NCBI RefSeq assembly: GCF_020524545.1
Contig: NZ_JAIVLG010000002.1
Coordinates: forward strand, 496,001-560,000
Length of the DNA stretch: 64,000 nucleotides
Reading direction: 5' to 3'
From: Microbacterium paraoxydans
GTDB lineage: Bacteria > Actinomycetota > Actinomycetes > Actinomycetales > Microbacteriaceae
The notes under the pieces were generated by a model. The model saw nothing but the letters and a program-made list of their open reading frames with translations, made no database searches and was not told where the DNA came from. This document shows, piece after piece, positions 48,268 to 56,092 of the stretch. Position 1 is the first letter of the stretch, and every line of letters starts with the position of its first letter. The translations under genes were made by a program, and so were the position numbers.

Positions 48268-49472
48268 TGACCCTGCTGCACCCGACGACGAGTCTGCTCG
48301 ACGACGCGCGCGCCCTGCTCCCAGGGCTCGTCGAGCTGCGCCGAGCGATCCACGCCGATCCCGAGCTCGGACTCGAGTTGCCGCGAACGCAGCGACGCGT
48401 GCTCGACGCCATCGAGCCGCTGGGCGTGGAACTCGTGCTCGGGGAGGGGTTGAGCTCGATCGCCGCCGTGATCCGTGGCGCCCACCCCGGCCCGACCGTG
48501 CTGCTGCGCGCCGACATGGACGCTCTGCCCCTCGCTGAGGAGACCGGTCTCGACTATGCCGCGACGGGGGAGCGGATGCACGCGTGCGGCCACGACCTGC
48601 ACGTCGCAGGGCTCGTCGGCGCCGCACAACTCCTGGCCGCGCGCAGAGACGAGCTGCACGGCGATGTGCTGCTGATGTTCCAGCCCGGCGAGGAGCTCGG
48701 CGACGGCGCGAAGCGGATGCTCGCGGAGGGGCTGCTGGATGCGACCGGCTCCCGACCGGTCGCGGCGTTCGGCATCCACGTCGTCCCCGGTGAGTTCGGG
48801 GTGTTCTCCACCCGGCCCGGCGCCCTGATGGCGGGCGCGATCGAGGTGGAGGTCACGGTGGCAGGCGCGGGCGGGCATGCCTCGGCGCCGCATCTGACGC
48901 GCGACCCGGTCCCGGTGGCCGCCGAGCTCGTCACGGCGCTGCAGGCGTTCGTCACACGACGTTTCGACGTGTTCGACCCGGTGGTGCTCAGCGTGACGCA
49001 GCTGCATGCCGGCGGGCCCGCACGCAACATCATCTCCGACACCGCGACCCTGGTCGCGTCGGTCCGCGTGCTCTCGCACGACAACAGCGCCCGCGTGCAG
49101 GCCGAGATCCCCGCTCTGGTGCGGCAGATCGCCGAGGCGCACGGGTGCACGGCCGACGTCGACGTGACGTTGCTGTGCGCGCCGACCGTGAACGACCCCC
49201 AGGCGGTCGAGCACGTGCGCGCGACGCTCGTCGGTCTCTTCGGCGAGGAGAGGATCTGGGAGACCGAACACCCCGTGATGGGCTCGGAGGACTTCTCCTA
49301 CGTTCTCGAGCAGGTGCCGGGCGCGTTCCTGTTCCTGCGGGCCACACCCGTCGACCTCGATCTCGAGAACGCGTCGCCGAACCACTCGCCGACGGTCGTC
49401 TTCGACGACGCGGTGCTGGCAGATCAGGCCGCAGCCCTCGCCGCCTTCGCACTCGGTCGGCTCGGGGCCTGA
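48267..49472 (+). CDS. M20 family amidohydrolase, copy 2
   Basis: A 401-residue M20D hydrolase, paralogous to the one at 37.6 kb: HACGHDLHVAGLVGAA (Cys107, His109), MFQPGEELGDGAKR (Glu142, Glu143), VAGAGGHASAPH, and MGSEDFSYVLEQVPGAFLFL. It is translationally coupled to the importer ATPase, so it probably hydrolyses what that system imports, an N-acyl amino acid or similar amide. A 13-bp hairpin follows its stop. Confidence 0.91.
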   Translation: MTLLHPTTSLLDDARALLPGLVELRRAIHADPELGLELPRTQRRVLDAIEPLGVELVLGEGLSSIAAVIRGAHPGPTVLLRADMDALPLAEETGLDYAATGERMHACGHDLHVAGLVGAAQLLAARRDELHGDVLLMFQPGEELGDGAKRMLAEGLLDATGSRPVAAFGIHVVPGEFGVFSTRPGALMAGAIEVEVTVAGAGGHASAPHLTRDPVPVAAELVTALQAFVTRRFDVFDPVVLSVTQLHAGGPARNIISDTATLVASVRVLSHDNSARVQAEIPALVRQIAEAHGCTADVDVTLLCAPTVNDPQAVEHVRATLVGLFGEERIWETEHPVMGSEDFSYVLEQVPGAFLFLRATPVDLDLENASPNHSPTVVFDDAVLADQAAALAAFALGRLGA

Positions 49473-49475
49473 TCC

Positions 49476-49510
49476 GAGGTCGGCCGCCCGCGGGTGCGGC
49501 GGCCGGCCTC
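49476..49510. terminator. Hairpin between convergent M20 and S10 genes
   Basis: GAGGTCGGCCGCC (49476-49488) pairs with GGCGGCCGGCCTC (49498-49510) at 12 of 13 positions, nine-base loop. It fills the 36-base gap and reaches into the S10 stop codon. No T-tract; probably a bidirectional terminator of the actinobacterial type. Confidence 0.65.
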
Positions 49511-50900
49511 AGGAGTTCAAGAACGTCCTCAGGTCGGCGTTCAGCTGCGCCGCGACCTCGGGGTCGCTGTACATCATGTGGCCTGCGCGGTAGGTGTGCG
49601 ACGTGGTGCGCTCGCGCGGCAGGTCGAAGTGCCGCAGCAGGTGGTCCGCCGCACCGACGGTCGTGAGGGCGTCGTAGACACCGGTACCGATGAACAGCCG
49701 CGCCCGTGGGTTCTGCTTCATCCACCGAGACAGGCGCGCAGGGTACGGGTAGGTGTGGAAGGGCGACGGCTGCCCGTAGGTGGGGAACGCGGCACCGCCC
49801 TGCTCCTCCCAGTCCCATTCGCGTCCGGCGTCGGGGTCGACGAACCTGTAGGGCTCATCCGAGGCGTGCGCGAACATCTCGCGCATCACCTGCGCGAGCC
49901 CGGTGACGTAGCGTGGCGACAGAGCGACGTCGGCGGGGTCGGCGTCGAGCTCGCCGATGCGGCGGTCCGCCGCGGCTGCGCGGTACCGGCTGTCGGTGAC
50001 GCCGAGCACCTGCCCTGTGAGCAGCCGCGCACGGAAGTCGCTCTTGCTGATCCACAGCCGGTCGCGGACGAGTTCGTCCGCCGGGATACCGATCATCGCG
50101 GAGAGTCGCGCGGCGACCGCGGCGCGTTCGGCGGCGGGCAATTGGTCGCCTTGCAGCATGGCCACGGCGAGGTCACCGTGCGCGTAGTCCAGCGCCGCCG
50201 CGATCGCGTCCTCGACACAGGAGTGCTCGCGCGATCCGACGCCGTGGTACCAGGCGACCGCCGCCTTGTAGGGGAGATTGGCGAGCGCGCCGACGATGCT
50301 CCCGGGACGATCCTGTGTCTCCTGGATGTTCACGGCCTGCCCCAGCAGGGCGATGCCGCTGAGCGGCGCGGTGTCCATGCCGTGCGGGTTCGTCGCCAGG
50401 AACGCTGCACGCAGCGTTCCGTAGCTCTCGCCGAGGAAGAACGTCGAAGCGTCCCAACGACCGTGTCGGTCCCGCCAGGCGCCGATGGCGGTGGCGATGG
50501 CGTCCGCATCGTCCTCCACGGTGCGGAAGGCGGAGCGGTCGGCGCCTTCCGCAACAGTGCCGAAGCCGGTACCGGGGGCGTCGAGGAACACGAGATCCGC
50601 GACGTCGAGGATCGTCGACGGACTCTCCTCGATGCCGTACGGCGGCAGCCCGTCGTCATCCAGGTCGACGGGGATCCGCACCCGCCACGGTCCGATACCG
50701 CTCAGATGCAGGTACATCGAGGAGACGCCAGGGCCGCCGTTCGTGAGGAAGAGCACGGGACGGTCGGGAGCATCGACCGTGTAGCTGAACGCCGACAGCG
50801 TGCCCTGCGCGGTGCCGGCGGACCGGCGAAGTGGCAGCTCTTCGAGTCGGGCCGTGTACTCGAGGGCTCCGATGCGGCCGGTGGCCTCCCCGGTCGGCAT
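49509..50900 (-). CDS. S10 family serine carboxypeptidase-like protein (second of pair)
   Basis: A 463-residue member of peptidase family S10. NGGPG at 54-58 forms the oxyanion region, GESYG gives nucleophile Ser159, and the triad is completed by Asp410 (GVYDALTT) and His441 (RAGHMMYSD). There is no signal peptide, so it is predicted cytoplasmic, unlike the secreted or vacuolar S10 enzymes of eukaryotes. It could remove C-terminal residues from imported peptides or act as an acyltransferase/esterase. Its ATG overlaps the stop of the upstream S10 gene by one base. Confidence 0.88.
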   Translation of the reverse strand: MPTGEATGRIGALEYTARLEELPLRRSAGTAQGTLSAFSYTVDAPDRPVLFLTNGGPGVSSMYLHLSGIGPWRVRIPVDLDDDGLPPYGIEESPSTILDVADLVFLDAPGTGFGTVAEGADRSAFRTVEDDADAIATAIGAWRDRHGRWDASTFFLGESYGTLRAAFLATNPHGMDTAPLSGIALLGQAVNIQETQDRPGSIVGALANLPYKAAVAWYHGVGSREHSCVEDAIAAALDYAHGDLAVAMLQGDQLPAAERAAVAARLSAMIGIPADELVRDRLWISKSDFRARLLTGQVLGVTDSRYRAAAADRRIGELDADPADVALSPRYVTGLAQVMREMFAHASDEPYRFVDPDAGREWDWEEQGGAAFPTYGQPSPFHTYPYPARLSRWMKQNPRARLFIGTGVYDALTTVGAADHLLRHFDLPRERTTSHTYRAGHMMYSDPEVAAQLNADLRTFLNS

Positions 50901-52366
50901 CAGCGCGTTGTCGCGTCGCGGTAGAAGTCGTCGAGGTCGCTCTTCATGCGCACGACCGCCGCCTCGTCGACGAACGTCATGTGACCGGACTCGTAGAACG
51001 TGAAGCGGATGTTCTCGCGCAGTGAGGGGGCCAGGTAGAGGTGGGCCACGTCGACCTCCGGCCCGAAGAACGGCGTCGCGAGGTCGTAGTAGCCGCCCAT
51101 CACGAAGACCTGCAGGTTGGGGTTGCGGCGCACGGCGGCGGAGAGGTCGAGCGAGACGTCGGGTACGAGCTGCGGCGCGTCGATCCCCGGTGCCTTGTGC
51201 TTCCAGTCCCAGGCCCGCGAGATGGGCATGTTGTGCAGGTGTCGGTAGTGGAGCTCGCTGGTGTAGCCGATGTCGTCGACGAGGTGCATGCGGTAGGTCG
51301 ACAGGTGTGCGCTGTTGACGCCGGCCGTCGCGGCGTCGTCGGTCGCGGGGTCGTGGGATCCGCCGCCGACGACGTACTGGTGCTCCGCCGTGAAGCGGGT
51401 GTCGAAGCGGCCGATCACGCGCCCTTCGTCCGCGAGCAGCGCGTAGCGATACTGCTCCATGCCGATGCGGAAGTGGTTCTTCTTCAGCAGATCGGCGTCG
51501 AGCCCGACGAGCGCGCTCATGCGCTCGGCGATCGCGTCTTCCTCATCGGACGGCAGCTGGTCTCCGCGCAGCAGGGCGGCGGCGAACGGGCCCTGGGCGA
51601 ACTCGCGTGCCTCGGCGAGGAAGGGCTCGAGTGCGGCATGTTCCGTGCGGGCCTTGCCGTGGTACCAGGCCGTGGCGGCGAACGAGGGCAGCAGATTGAT
51701 GTACTCGCGCGGGCCGCCGAGGTTGCTCTCCCCCCAGTTCAGCACGGTCGACAGCAGTATCACACCGTTGAAGTCGAGCCCCTGGTTCTGCAGCCGGTGC
51801 ACCAGCGAGGCCGCGCGCGTCGTGCCGTACGACTCACCGAAGAGGAAGCGCGGGGCGTTCCAGTTGTTCGTGATCGTGAGCCAGCGGGTGATCGCCTTGG
51901 CGAACGCGTCGACGTCCTGGTCGACGCCCCACACCTGGGCGGGCGGGGTGTCGCCCAGCAGGCGCGAGTACCCCGTGCCTGGGGCGTCGATGAACACGAG
52001 ATCGGACTCGGAGAGCAGCGTGTGCGGGTTGTCGCCCGATACGTAGGGCGCAGGCGGCGTCGCGCTCGGCGTGTTCGTGGGGGTGCGCTTGACGCCGAAG
52101 CCGCCGATGTTGAGCCAGAGGCTGGCGGAGCCAGGGCCGCCGTTGAACAGGAAAGTCACCGGCCGAGGAGAAGCGCCCTCCTCGCGATCGGCGACGTATG
52201 ACGTGTAGAACATGCTGGCGAGCGGGGTGTGACCGTCGTCGCGCACGACGACGGTTCCCGCCCCGGCCGTGTAATCGATGGTGCGTCCGCCGACCGTGAT
52301 GCGGTGGCGGCGTGAGGTGAACGTCTCGGTCGTCGCGGTGTCGTCGGCGGGGGTCTGCTCGGTCAC
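50900..52366 (-). CDS. S10 family serine carboxypeptidase-like protein (first of pair)
   Basis: A 488-residue S10 protein. FLFNGGPGSASLW (75-79 NGGPG), FLFGESYGTTRA (Ser179), GGYYDLATPF (Asp428) and ESGHMTFVDE (His462) form the active site. No signal peptide. The start is GTG 52366 with GAGGGAG four bases upstream. Only moderately similar to its neighbour, so the duplication is old. Site C of the AATTGAATRT family lies about 30 bases upstream, linking it to the GntR block. Confidence 0.88.
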   Translation of the reverse strand: MTEQTPADDTATTETFTSRRHRITVGGRTIDYTAGAGTVVVRDDGHTPLASMFYTSYVADREEGASPRPVTFLFNGGPGSASLWLNIGGFGVKRTPTNTPSATPPAPYVSGDNPHTLLSESDLVFIDAPGTGYSRLLGDTPPAQVWGVDQDVDAFAKAITRWLTITNNWNAPRFLFGESYGTTRAASLVHRLQNQGLDFNGVILLSTVLNWGESNLGGPREYINLLPSFAATAWYHGKARTEHAALEPFLAEAREFAQGPFAAALLRGDQLPSDEEDAIAERMSALVGLDADLLKKNHFRIGMEQYRYALLADEGRVIGRFDTRFTAEHQYVVGGGSHDPATDDAATAGVNSAHLSTYRMHLVDDIGYTSELHYRHLHNMPISRAWDWKHKAPGIDAPQLVPDVSLDLSAAVRRNPNLQVFVMGGYYDLATPFFGPEVDVAHLYLAPSLRENIRFTFYESGHMTFVDEAAVVRMKSDLDDFYRDATTR

Positions 52367-52384
52367 GGGGCTCCCTCGGATGAG

Positions 52385-52419
52385 TTCAATGAGTGAATTG
52401 AATATATCTTAATCACTCA
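52385..52419. promoter_or_regulatory. Site C: AATTGAATATATCT operator region before the S10 operon
   Basis: AATTGAATATATCT (52396-52409) matches site B at 13 of 14 bases. It is embedded in two inverted repeats: TTCAAT-N6-ATTGAA (52385-52402) and TGAGTG/CACTCA (52390-52395, 52414-52419). It lies between the S10 start (52366) and the stop of the RamB-like gene (52413). Confidence 0.65.
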
Positions 52420-53855
52420 CCTGCATGCCGCGCGAGGAAGCTGTACACCTCGTTGTCGTCCACACCAGGGAATGCGCCGCGGGGGAGCGGCGAGAACATG
52501 TGCGTGTGCACGCGTGCGCTCGGCCAGGCCCGCCCGCTCCAGCGCTCGCTCAGCTCGGGCGACGGGCGACGACAGCACGACTCATCCGGGCAGGTGGAGG
52601 CCGCGCGGTCGTTCGTCTCCCGTCCGCGCCACCATCGGGCATCGTCGAACGGCACTCCGACGGTCACCGAGAACTCGCCGTCGGTCGAGGACCCGGTCTG
52701 GGTCGAACACCAGAACGTGCCGGAGGGCGTGTCGGTGTACTGGTGGTGCTCCACCGTGCGGTTCTGCTGGGTGAACGCCGCGCGCGCCTGGAACTTGCGG
52801 CATACCCGCTGCCCTTCCACCGCGCCGGTCACATCCATCGGCAGCGGCAGATCGTCGTTCTCGTACACCCGGGTGATGGCCCCCGTCGAATCGACGCGCA
52901 GGAAGTGCAGCGACATCCCGAGGTGCTGCGTCAACAGATTGGTCATCCGCATGCCGGCCGCCTCGTGGGTCACGCCGAAACCGTCGCGGAAGTCCTCGAC
53001 GGCGAGGTTGCGGTCCTTCTTCGCCTGCTGCAGGAAGGCGACGGCGGCGGTCTCTGGCATCAGGCAGCAGGCGGCGAAGTAGTTGATCTCCAGGCGCTGC
53101 TGGAGGAAATCCGCGTAATCGGTCGGCGGCGTGTGCCCGAGCAGTCGGTGCGCCATCGCCTGCAGTGCCATCGAGCGCAGACCGTGGCCGCCGGGGATGG
53201 AAGCCGGCGGCAGGTAGATGCGTCCGTTCTCGAGATCCGTGACCGAGCGCGTCGAGTGAGGGAGGTCGTTGGCGTAGATCAGCTCGAACCCGAGCTTCTC
53301 GGCCATGATGCTCACGGTGCGGTGGGTGAGCGCGCCCTGCACGTGACCGGCCGCCTTGAGGTGCTTCTCGGCGAGCTTCTCGATCTCGGGGAGGTAGTTG
53401 TTCTGCGCGCGCATCCGCAGCCGTAGCTCGGTGTTCGCGCGACGCGCCTCCTCCGGGGTCGCGATCGCCTCGCGCTCACGACGCTCCAGCTCCCGGTGCA
53501 GGCCGAGGACCGACTCGATCGTCTCATCGCTCATGCCCTTTGTCACCCGTACGGGCGCGACGCCGAGCTGACGGAAGACGGGGCTCTCCTGCGCGCGCTC
53601 GAGCTCGATCTCGAGGGCGGCACGGCGGTTCGGCGGCTCGCCGGAGATCAGGTCGGTGACCTCGGTGCTCGTGGCCTGCGCGATCGCCTGAAGGAGGGAC
53701 AGCTTGGGCTCGCGCTTGCCGTTCTCGATCAGGCTCAGCTGCGAGCCGGCGACGCCGACGAGCGCGCCGAGCTCGTCGAGCGTGAAGCCGTTCTCCAGCC
53801 GGTGGTGGCGGATGCGATGGCCGAGAGTCGTGAGGTGGATGCCAGAGGACGCCAT
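52413..53855 (-). CDS. ramB: RamB-like transcriptional regulator (XRE HTH + ImmA/IrrE + ScfR domains)
   Basis: A 480-residue short-chain-fatty-acyl regulator type. N-terminal XRE helix-turn-helix (about 10-65; LGHRIRHHRLENGFTLDELG, VAGSQLSLIENGKREPK), a middle ImmA/IrrE-like domain with degenerate peptidase motif (MALQAMAHRLLGH) and a C-terminal DUF2083/ScfR region with Cys clusters (CPDESCCRRP). Corynebacterium RamB controls acetate and central carbon genes. Here it is divergent from pckG, a plausible target. ATG 53855 follows AAGGA. A 16-bp palindrome at 53872-53887 lies just upstream. Confidence 0.85.
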   Translation of the reverse strand: MASSGIHLTTLGHRIRHHRLENGFTLDELGALVGVAGSQLSLIENGKREPKLSLLQAIAQATSTEVTDLISGEPPNRRAALEIELERAQESPVFRQLGVAPVRVTKGMSDETIESVLGLHRELERREREAIATPEEARRANTELRLRMRAQNNYLPEIEKLAEKHLKAAGHVQGALTHRTVSIMAEKLGFELIYANDLPHSTRSVTDLENGRIYLPPASIPGGHGLRSMALQAMAHRLLGHTPPTDYADFLQQRLEINYFAACCLMPETAAVAFLQQAKKDRNLAVEDFRDGFGVTHEAAGMRMTNLLTQHLGMSLHFLRVDSTGAITRVYENDDLPLPMDVTGAVEGQRVCRKFQARAAFTQQNRTVEHHQYTDTPSGTFWCSTQTGSSTDGEFSVTVGVPFDDARWWRGRETNDRAASTCPDESCCRRPSPELSERWSGRAWPSARVHTHMFSPLPRGAFPGVDDNEVYSFLARHAGE

Positions 53856-53871
53856 TCCTTGAGTCTAGCGA

Positions 53872-53887
53872 AAGAATCACGATTCTT
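53872..53887. promoter_or_regulatory. Palindrome AAGAATC-AC-GATTCTT in the ramB/pckG promoter gap
   Basis: Seven-base perfect arms around two bases, 17 bases upstream of the ramB-like start and 80 bases upstream of pckG. It overlaps where the leftward promoter should be. Autoregulation by the RamB-like protein is the simplest reading. It does not match the published corynebacterial RamB box closely. Confidence 0.5.
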
Positions 53888-53966
53888 ACCGTTCGATTCG
53901 CCCGAAAGTTGCGTCTGAATCAGAAGATGATGGATGCAACGCCCATACTTCGAAGGAGCAGATGTC

Positions 53967-55829
53967 ATGGCCATCGCCGAAGTCTTCACCCCCCGCACGT
54001 CTCCCGTCGCCGCGACGCGTACGTTCGGTGCGGCCCCGACGTATGACACTCCTGCCATGGCCGAGCTGGCAGCCTGGGTCGAGGAGATCCGCGAACTCAC
54101 CCAGCCAGACGCCGTGCACTGGGTCGATGGCTCGCGCGCCGAGAACGACCGCCTCCTGCGCGACCTCGTCGACGAGGGCAAGCTGATCAAGCTCAACCCC
54201 GAATGGCGTCCCGGCTCCTACCTCGCGCGCTCGCACCCCAGCGACGTCGCCCGTACCGAGGGACGCACCTTCATCGCCTCCGAGCACGAGGAGGATGCGG
54301 GCCCCACGAACAACTGGGCCGACCCGGTCGAGATGCACGCGAAGATGACCGAGATCTTCGAGGGATCGATGCGCGGGCGCACGATGTACGTCGTGCCGTT
54401 CTCGCTGGGACGCGTCGGGGGACCCCTCTCGCACATCGGCGTCCAGATCACCGACAGCGCCTACGCCGTCGCCTCGATCGGCATCATGACCCGCGTCGGC
54501 GACGCCGTGACCCGTCAGATCGCCGAGGGCGCCCCGTGGGTCAAGACGGTGCACTCGGTCGGCGCGCCCCTCGCTCCCGGTGAGCAGGACGTCGAATGGC
54601 CGTGCAACGACGACAAGTACATCGTCCACTTCCCGGAGACGCTCGAGGTCTACTCCTACGGCTCGGGCTACGGCGGCAACGCGATCCTGGCCAAGAAGTG
54701 CTTCGCCCTCCGCATCGCCTCGGTCATCGCCCGCGATGAGGGATGGCTCGCCGAGCACATGCTGCTGATCCGCGTGATCGATCCGCAGGGCAAGGCCTAC
54801 CACGTCGCTGCCGCGTTCCCCTCCGCGTGCGGCAAGACGAACCTCGCCATGCTGCGGCCCACCATCCCCGGGTGGCGGGTCGAGACCCTCGGCGACGACA
54901 TCGCCTGGATCCGTCCGGGAGAAGACGGCCGCATGTGGGCGATCAACCCCGAGGCCGGCTTCTTCGGGGTCGCGCCAGGCACCGGTGAGTCGACCAACGT
55001 CACGGCCGTCGAGACGCTGTGGGGAAACACGATCTTCACCAACGTCGCGCTCCGCCCCGATGGGGATGTGTGGTGGGAGGGGCTCACCGACGCGCCGCCC
55101 GCGAACCTGATCGACTGGGAGGGCAACGACTGGACGCCCGAATCCGGTCGCCCCGCAGCGCACCCCAACTCCCGCTTCACGGTGTCGGCGGCGCAGTGCC
55201 CGCAGATCTCCGAGGACTGGGAACAGGCCGTCCCGCTGGACGTCATCCTGTTCGGCGGACGTCGGGCGAGCAACGTGCCGCTCGTGGTCGAAGCCACCGA
55301 TTGGACGCACGGCGTCTTCCTCGGCTCGAACATCTCGTCGGAGCGCACCGCCGCCGCGGAGGGCACGGTCGGGGAGCTGCGGCGCGACCCCTTCGCGATG
55401 CTCCCGTTCTGCGGCTACAACATGGCCGACTACTTCGGGCACTGGCTGAAGGTCGGCCGCGGCCTGCGCTTCGACCGCGCGCCGCGCATCTTCCAGGTGA
55501 ACTGGTTCCGTCGCGGGGAGGACGGCCGCTTCCTGTGGCCCGGGTTCGGCGACAACTCCCGCGTCGTGGACTGGATCATCCGCCGCATCGCGGGTGACGT
55601 CCCGGCGGTCGACAGCCCGATCGGACGCCTCCCGCGCGTGGAGGACCTCAACCTCGACGGCCTCGACATCCCGGATGCAGACCTCGAGGAACTGTTCTCC
55701 GTCGACGCTGAGGCCTGGAAGACCGAGGCCGACCTGACGGAGGCGTTCTACGACACCTTCGGCGACAAGGTCCCCGCGGCGCTCCGCGCCGAGCTGGCCT
55801 CGCTGCGCTACCGCCTCGACAAGGCGTAG
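53967..55829 (+). CDS. pckG: Phosphoenolpyruvate carboxykinase (GTP)
   Basis: A 620-residue GTP-type PEPCK, which makes PEP from oxaloacetate, the first step of gluconeogenesis. The kinase P-loop SACGKTN is at 286-292 with the hyper-reactive Cys288. Other hallmarks: [39 protein letters not shown] and [10 protein letters not shown], and the guanine-binding [14 protein letters not shown]. The start is ATG 53967 (MAIAEVFTP) with AAGGAG nine bases upstream; an ATG 11 codons earlier lacks this. Length is normal. Growth on acids and amino acids, as the catabolic genes here suggest, requires it. Confidence 0.97.
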   Translation: MAIAEVFTPRTSPVAATRTFGAAPTYDTPAMAELAAWVEEIRELTQPDAVHWVDGSRAENDRLLRDLVDEGKLIKLNPEWRPGSYLARSHPSDVARTEGRTFIASEHEEDAGPTNNWADPVEMHAKMTEIFEGSMRGRTMYVVPFSLGRVGGPLSHIGVQITDSAYAVASIGIMTRVGDAVTRQIAEGAPWVKTVHSVGAPLAPGEQDVEWPCNDDKYIVHFPETLEVYSYGSGYGGNAILAKKCFALRIASVIARDEGWLAEHMLLIRVIDPQGKAYHVAAAFPSACGKTNLAMLRPTIPGWRVETLGDDIAWIRPGEDGRMWAINPEAGFFGVAPGTGESTNVTAVETLWGNTIFTNVALRPDGDVWWEGLTDAPPANLIDWEGNDWTPESGRPAAHPNSRFTVSAAQCPQISEDWEQAVPLDVILFGGRRASNVPLVVEATDWTHGVFLGSNISSERTAAAEGTVGELRRDPFAMLPFCGYNMADYFGHWLKVGRGLRFDRAPRIFQVNWFRRGEDGRFLWPGFGDNSRVVDWIIRRIAGDVPAVDSPIGRLPRVEDLNLDGLDIPDADLEELFSVDAEAWKTEADLTEAFYDTFGDKVPAALRAELASLRYRLDKA

Positions 55830-55838
55830 CCCCAGACC

Positions 55839-55864
55839 GGTGCCGGTTCGGGGGAGCCGGCACC
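55839..55864 (+). terminator. Hairpin after pckG
   Basis: GGTGCCGG (55839-55846) and CCGGCACC (55857-55864) form an eight-bp perfect stem with a ten-base loop, ten bases after the pckG stop. No T-tract follows. Confidence 0.6.
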
Positions 55865-55891
55865 CTCAGGGCCTCGTGCCCTGCAGACCCG

Positions 55892-55950
55892 CGAAGGCGG
55901 GACATCAGAGACGAACCCATGGCTGAGTGGTCTCCGACGTCCCGCCTTCG
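55892..55950. repeat. Long inverted repeat downstream of pckG
   Basis: CGAAGGCGGGAC (55892-55903) and GTCCCGCCTTCG (55939-55950) match perfectly over 12 bases with a 35-base loop. It lies between convergent pckG and the exporter gene. The loop shows no long open frame. Confidence 0.7.
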
Positions 55951-55954
55951 TGTT

Positions 55955-56003
55955 GACACCCCTCCTGCGCGCCGACACCCCTCCTGCGCGCCGACACCCC
56001 TCC
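55955..56003. repeat. 19-bp tandem repeat, about 2.6 copies
   Basis: GACACCCCTCCTGCGCGCC occurs at 55955-55973 and 55974-55992, followed by a partial copy (GACACCCCTCC) at 55993-56003. A further imperfect GGGGGCGTGGA direct repeat lies at about 56030-56050. The region is non-coding and ends 90 bases before the exporter stop codon. Confidence 0.85.
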
Positions 56004-56092
56004 CGATCGTCGCCAACAAGCGGGGGCGTGGACGGTGGGCGGGGGCGTGGATGCCGGACGGGGACAGAGACCGGATGGGGACGAGGTGTCCG

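Noticed and set aside
53895..53910. RamB box (AAAGTTTGCAAA-like) in GAAAGTTGCG before pckG
   Set aside because: Only the central AAAGTT matches; too weak to call.
55955..56003. Possible CRISPR array
   Set aside because: The repeats are directly adjacent without spacers and only 19 bp long; no cas genes are nearby.
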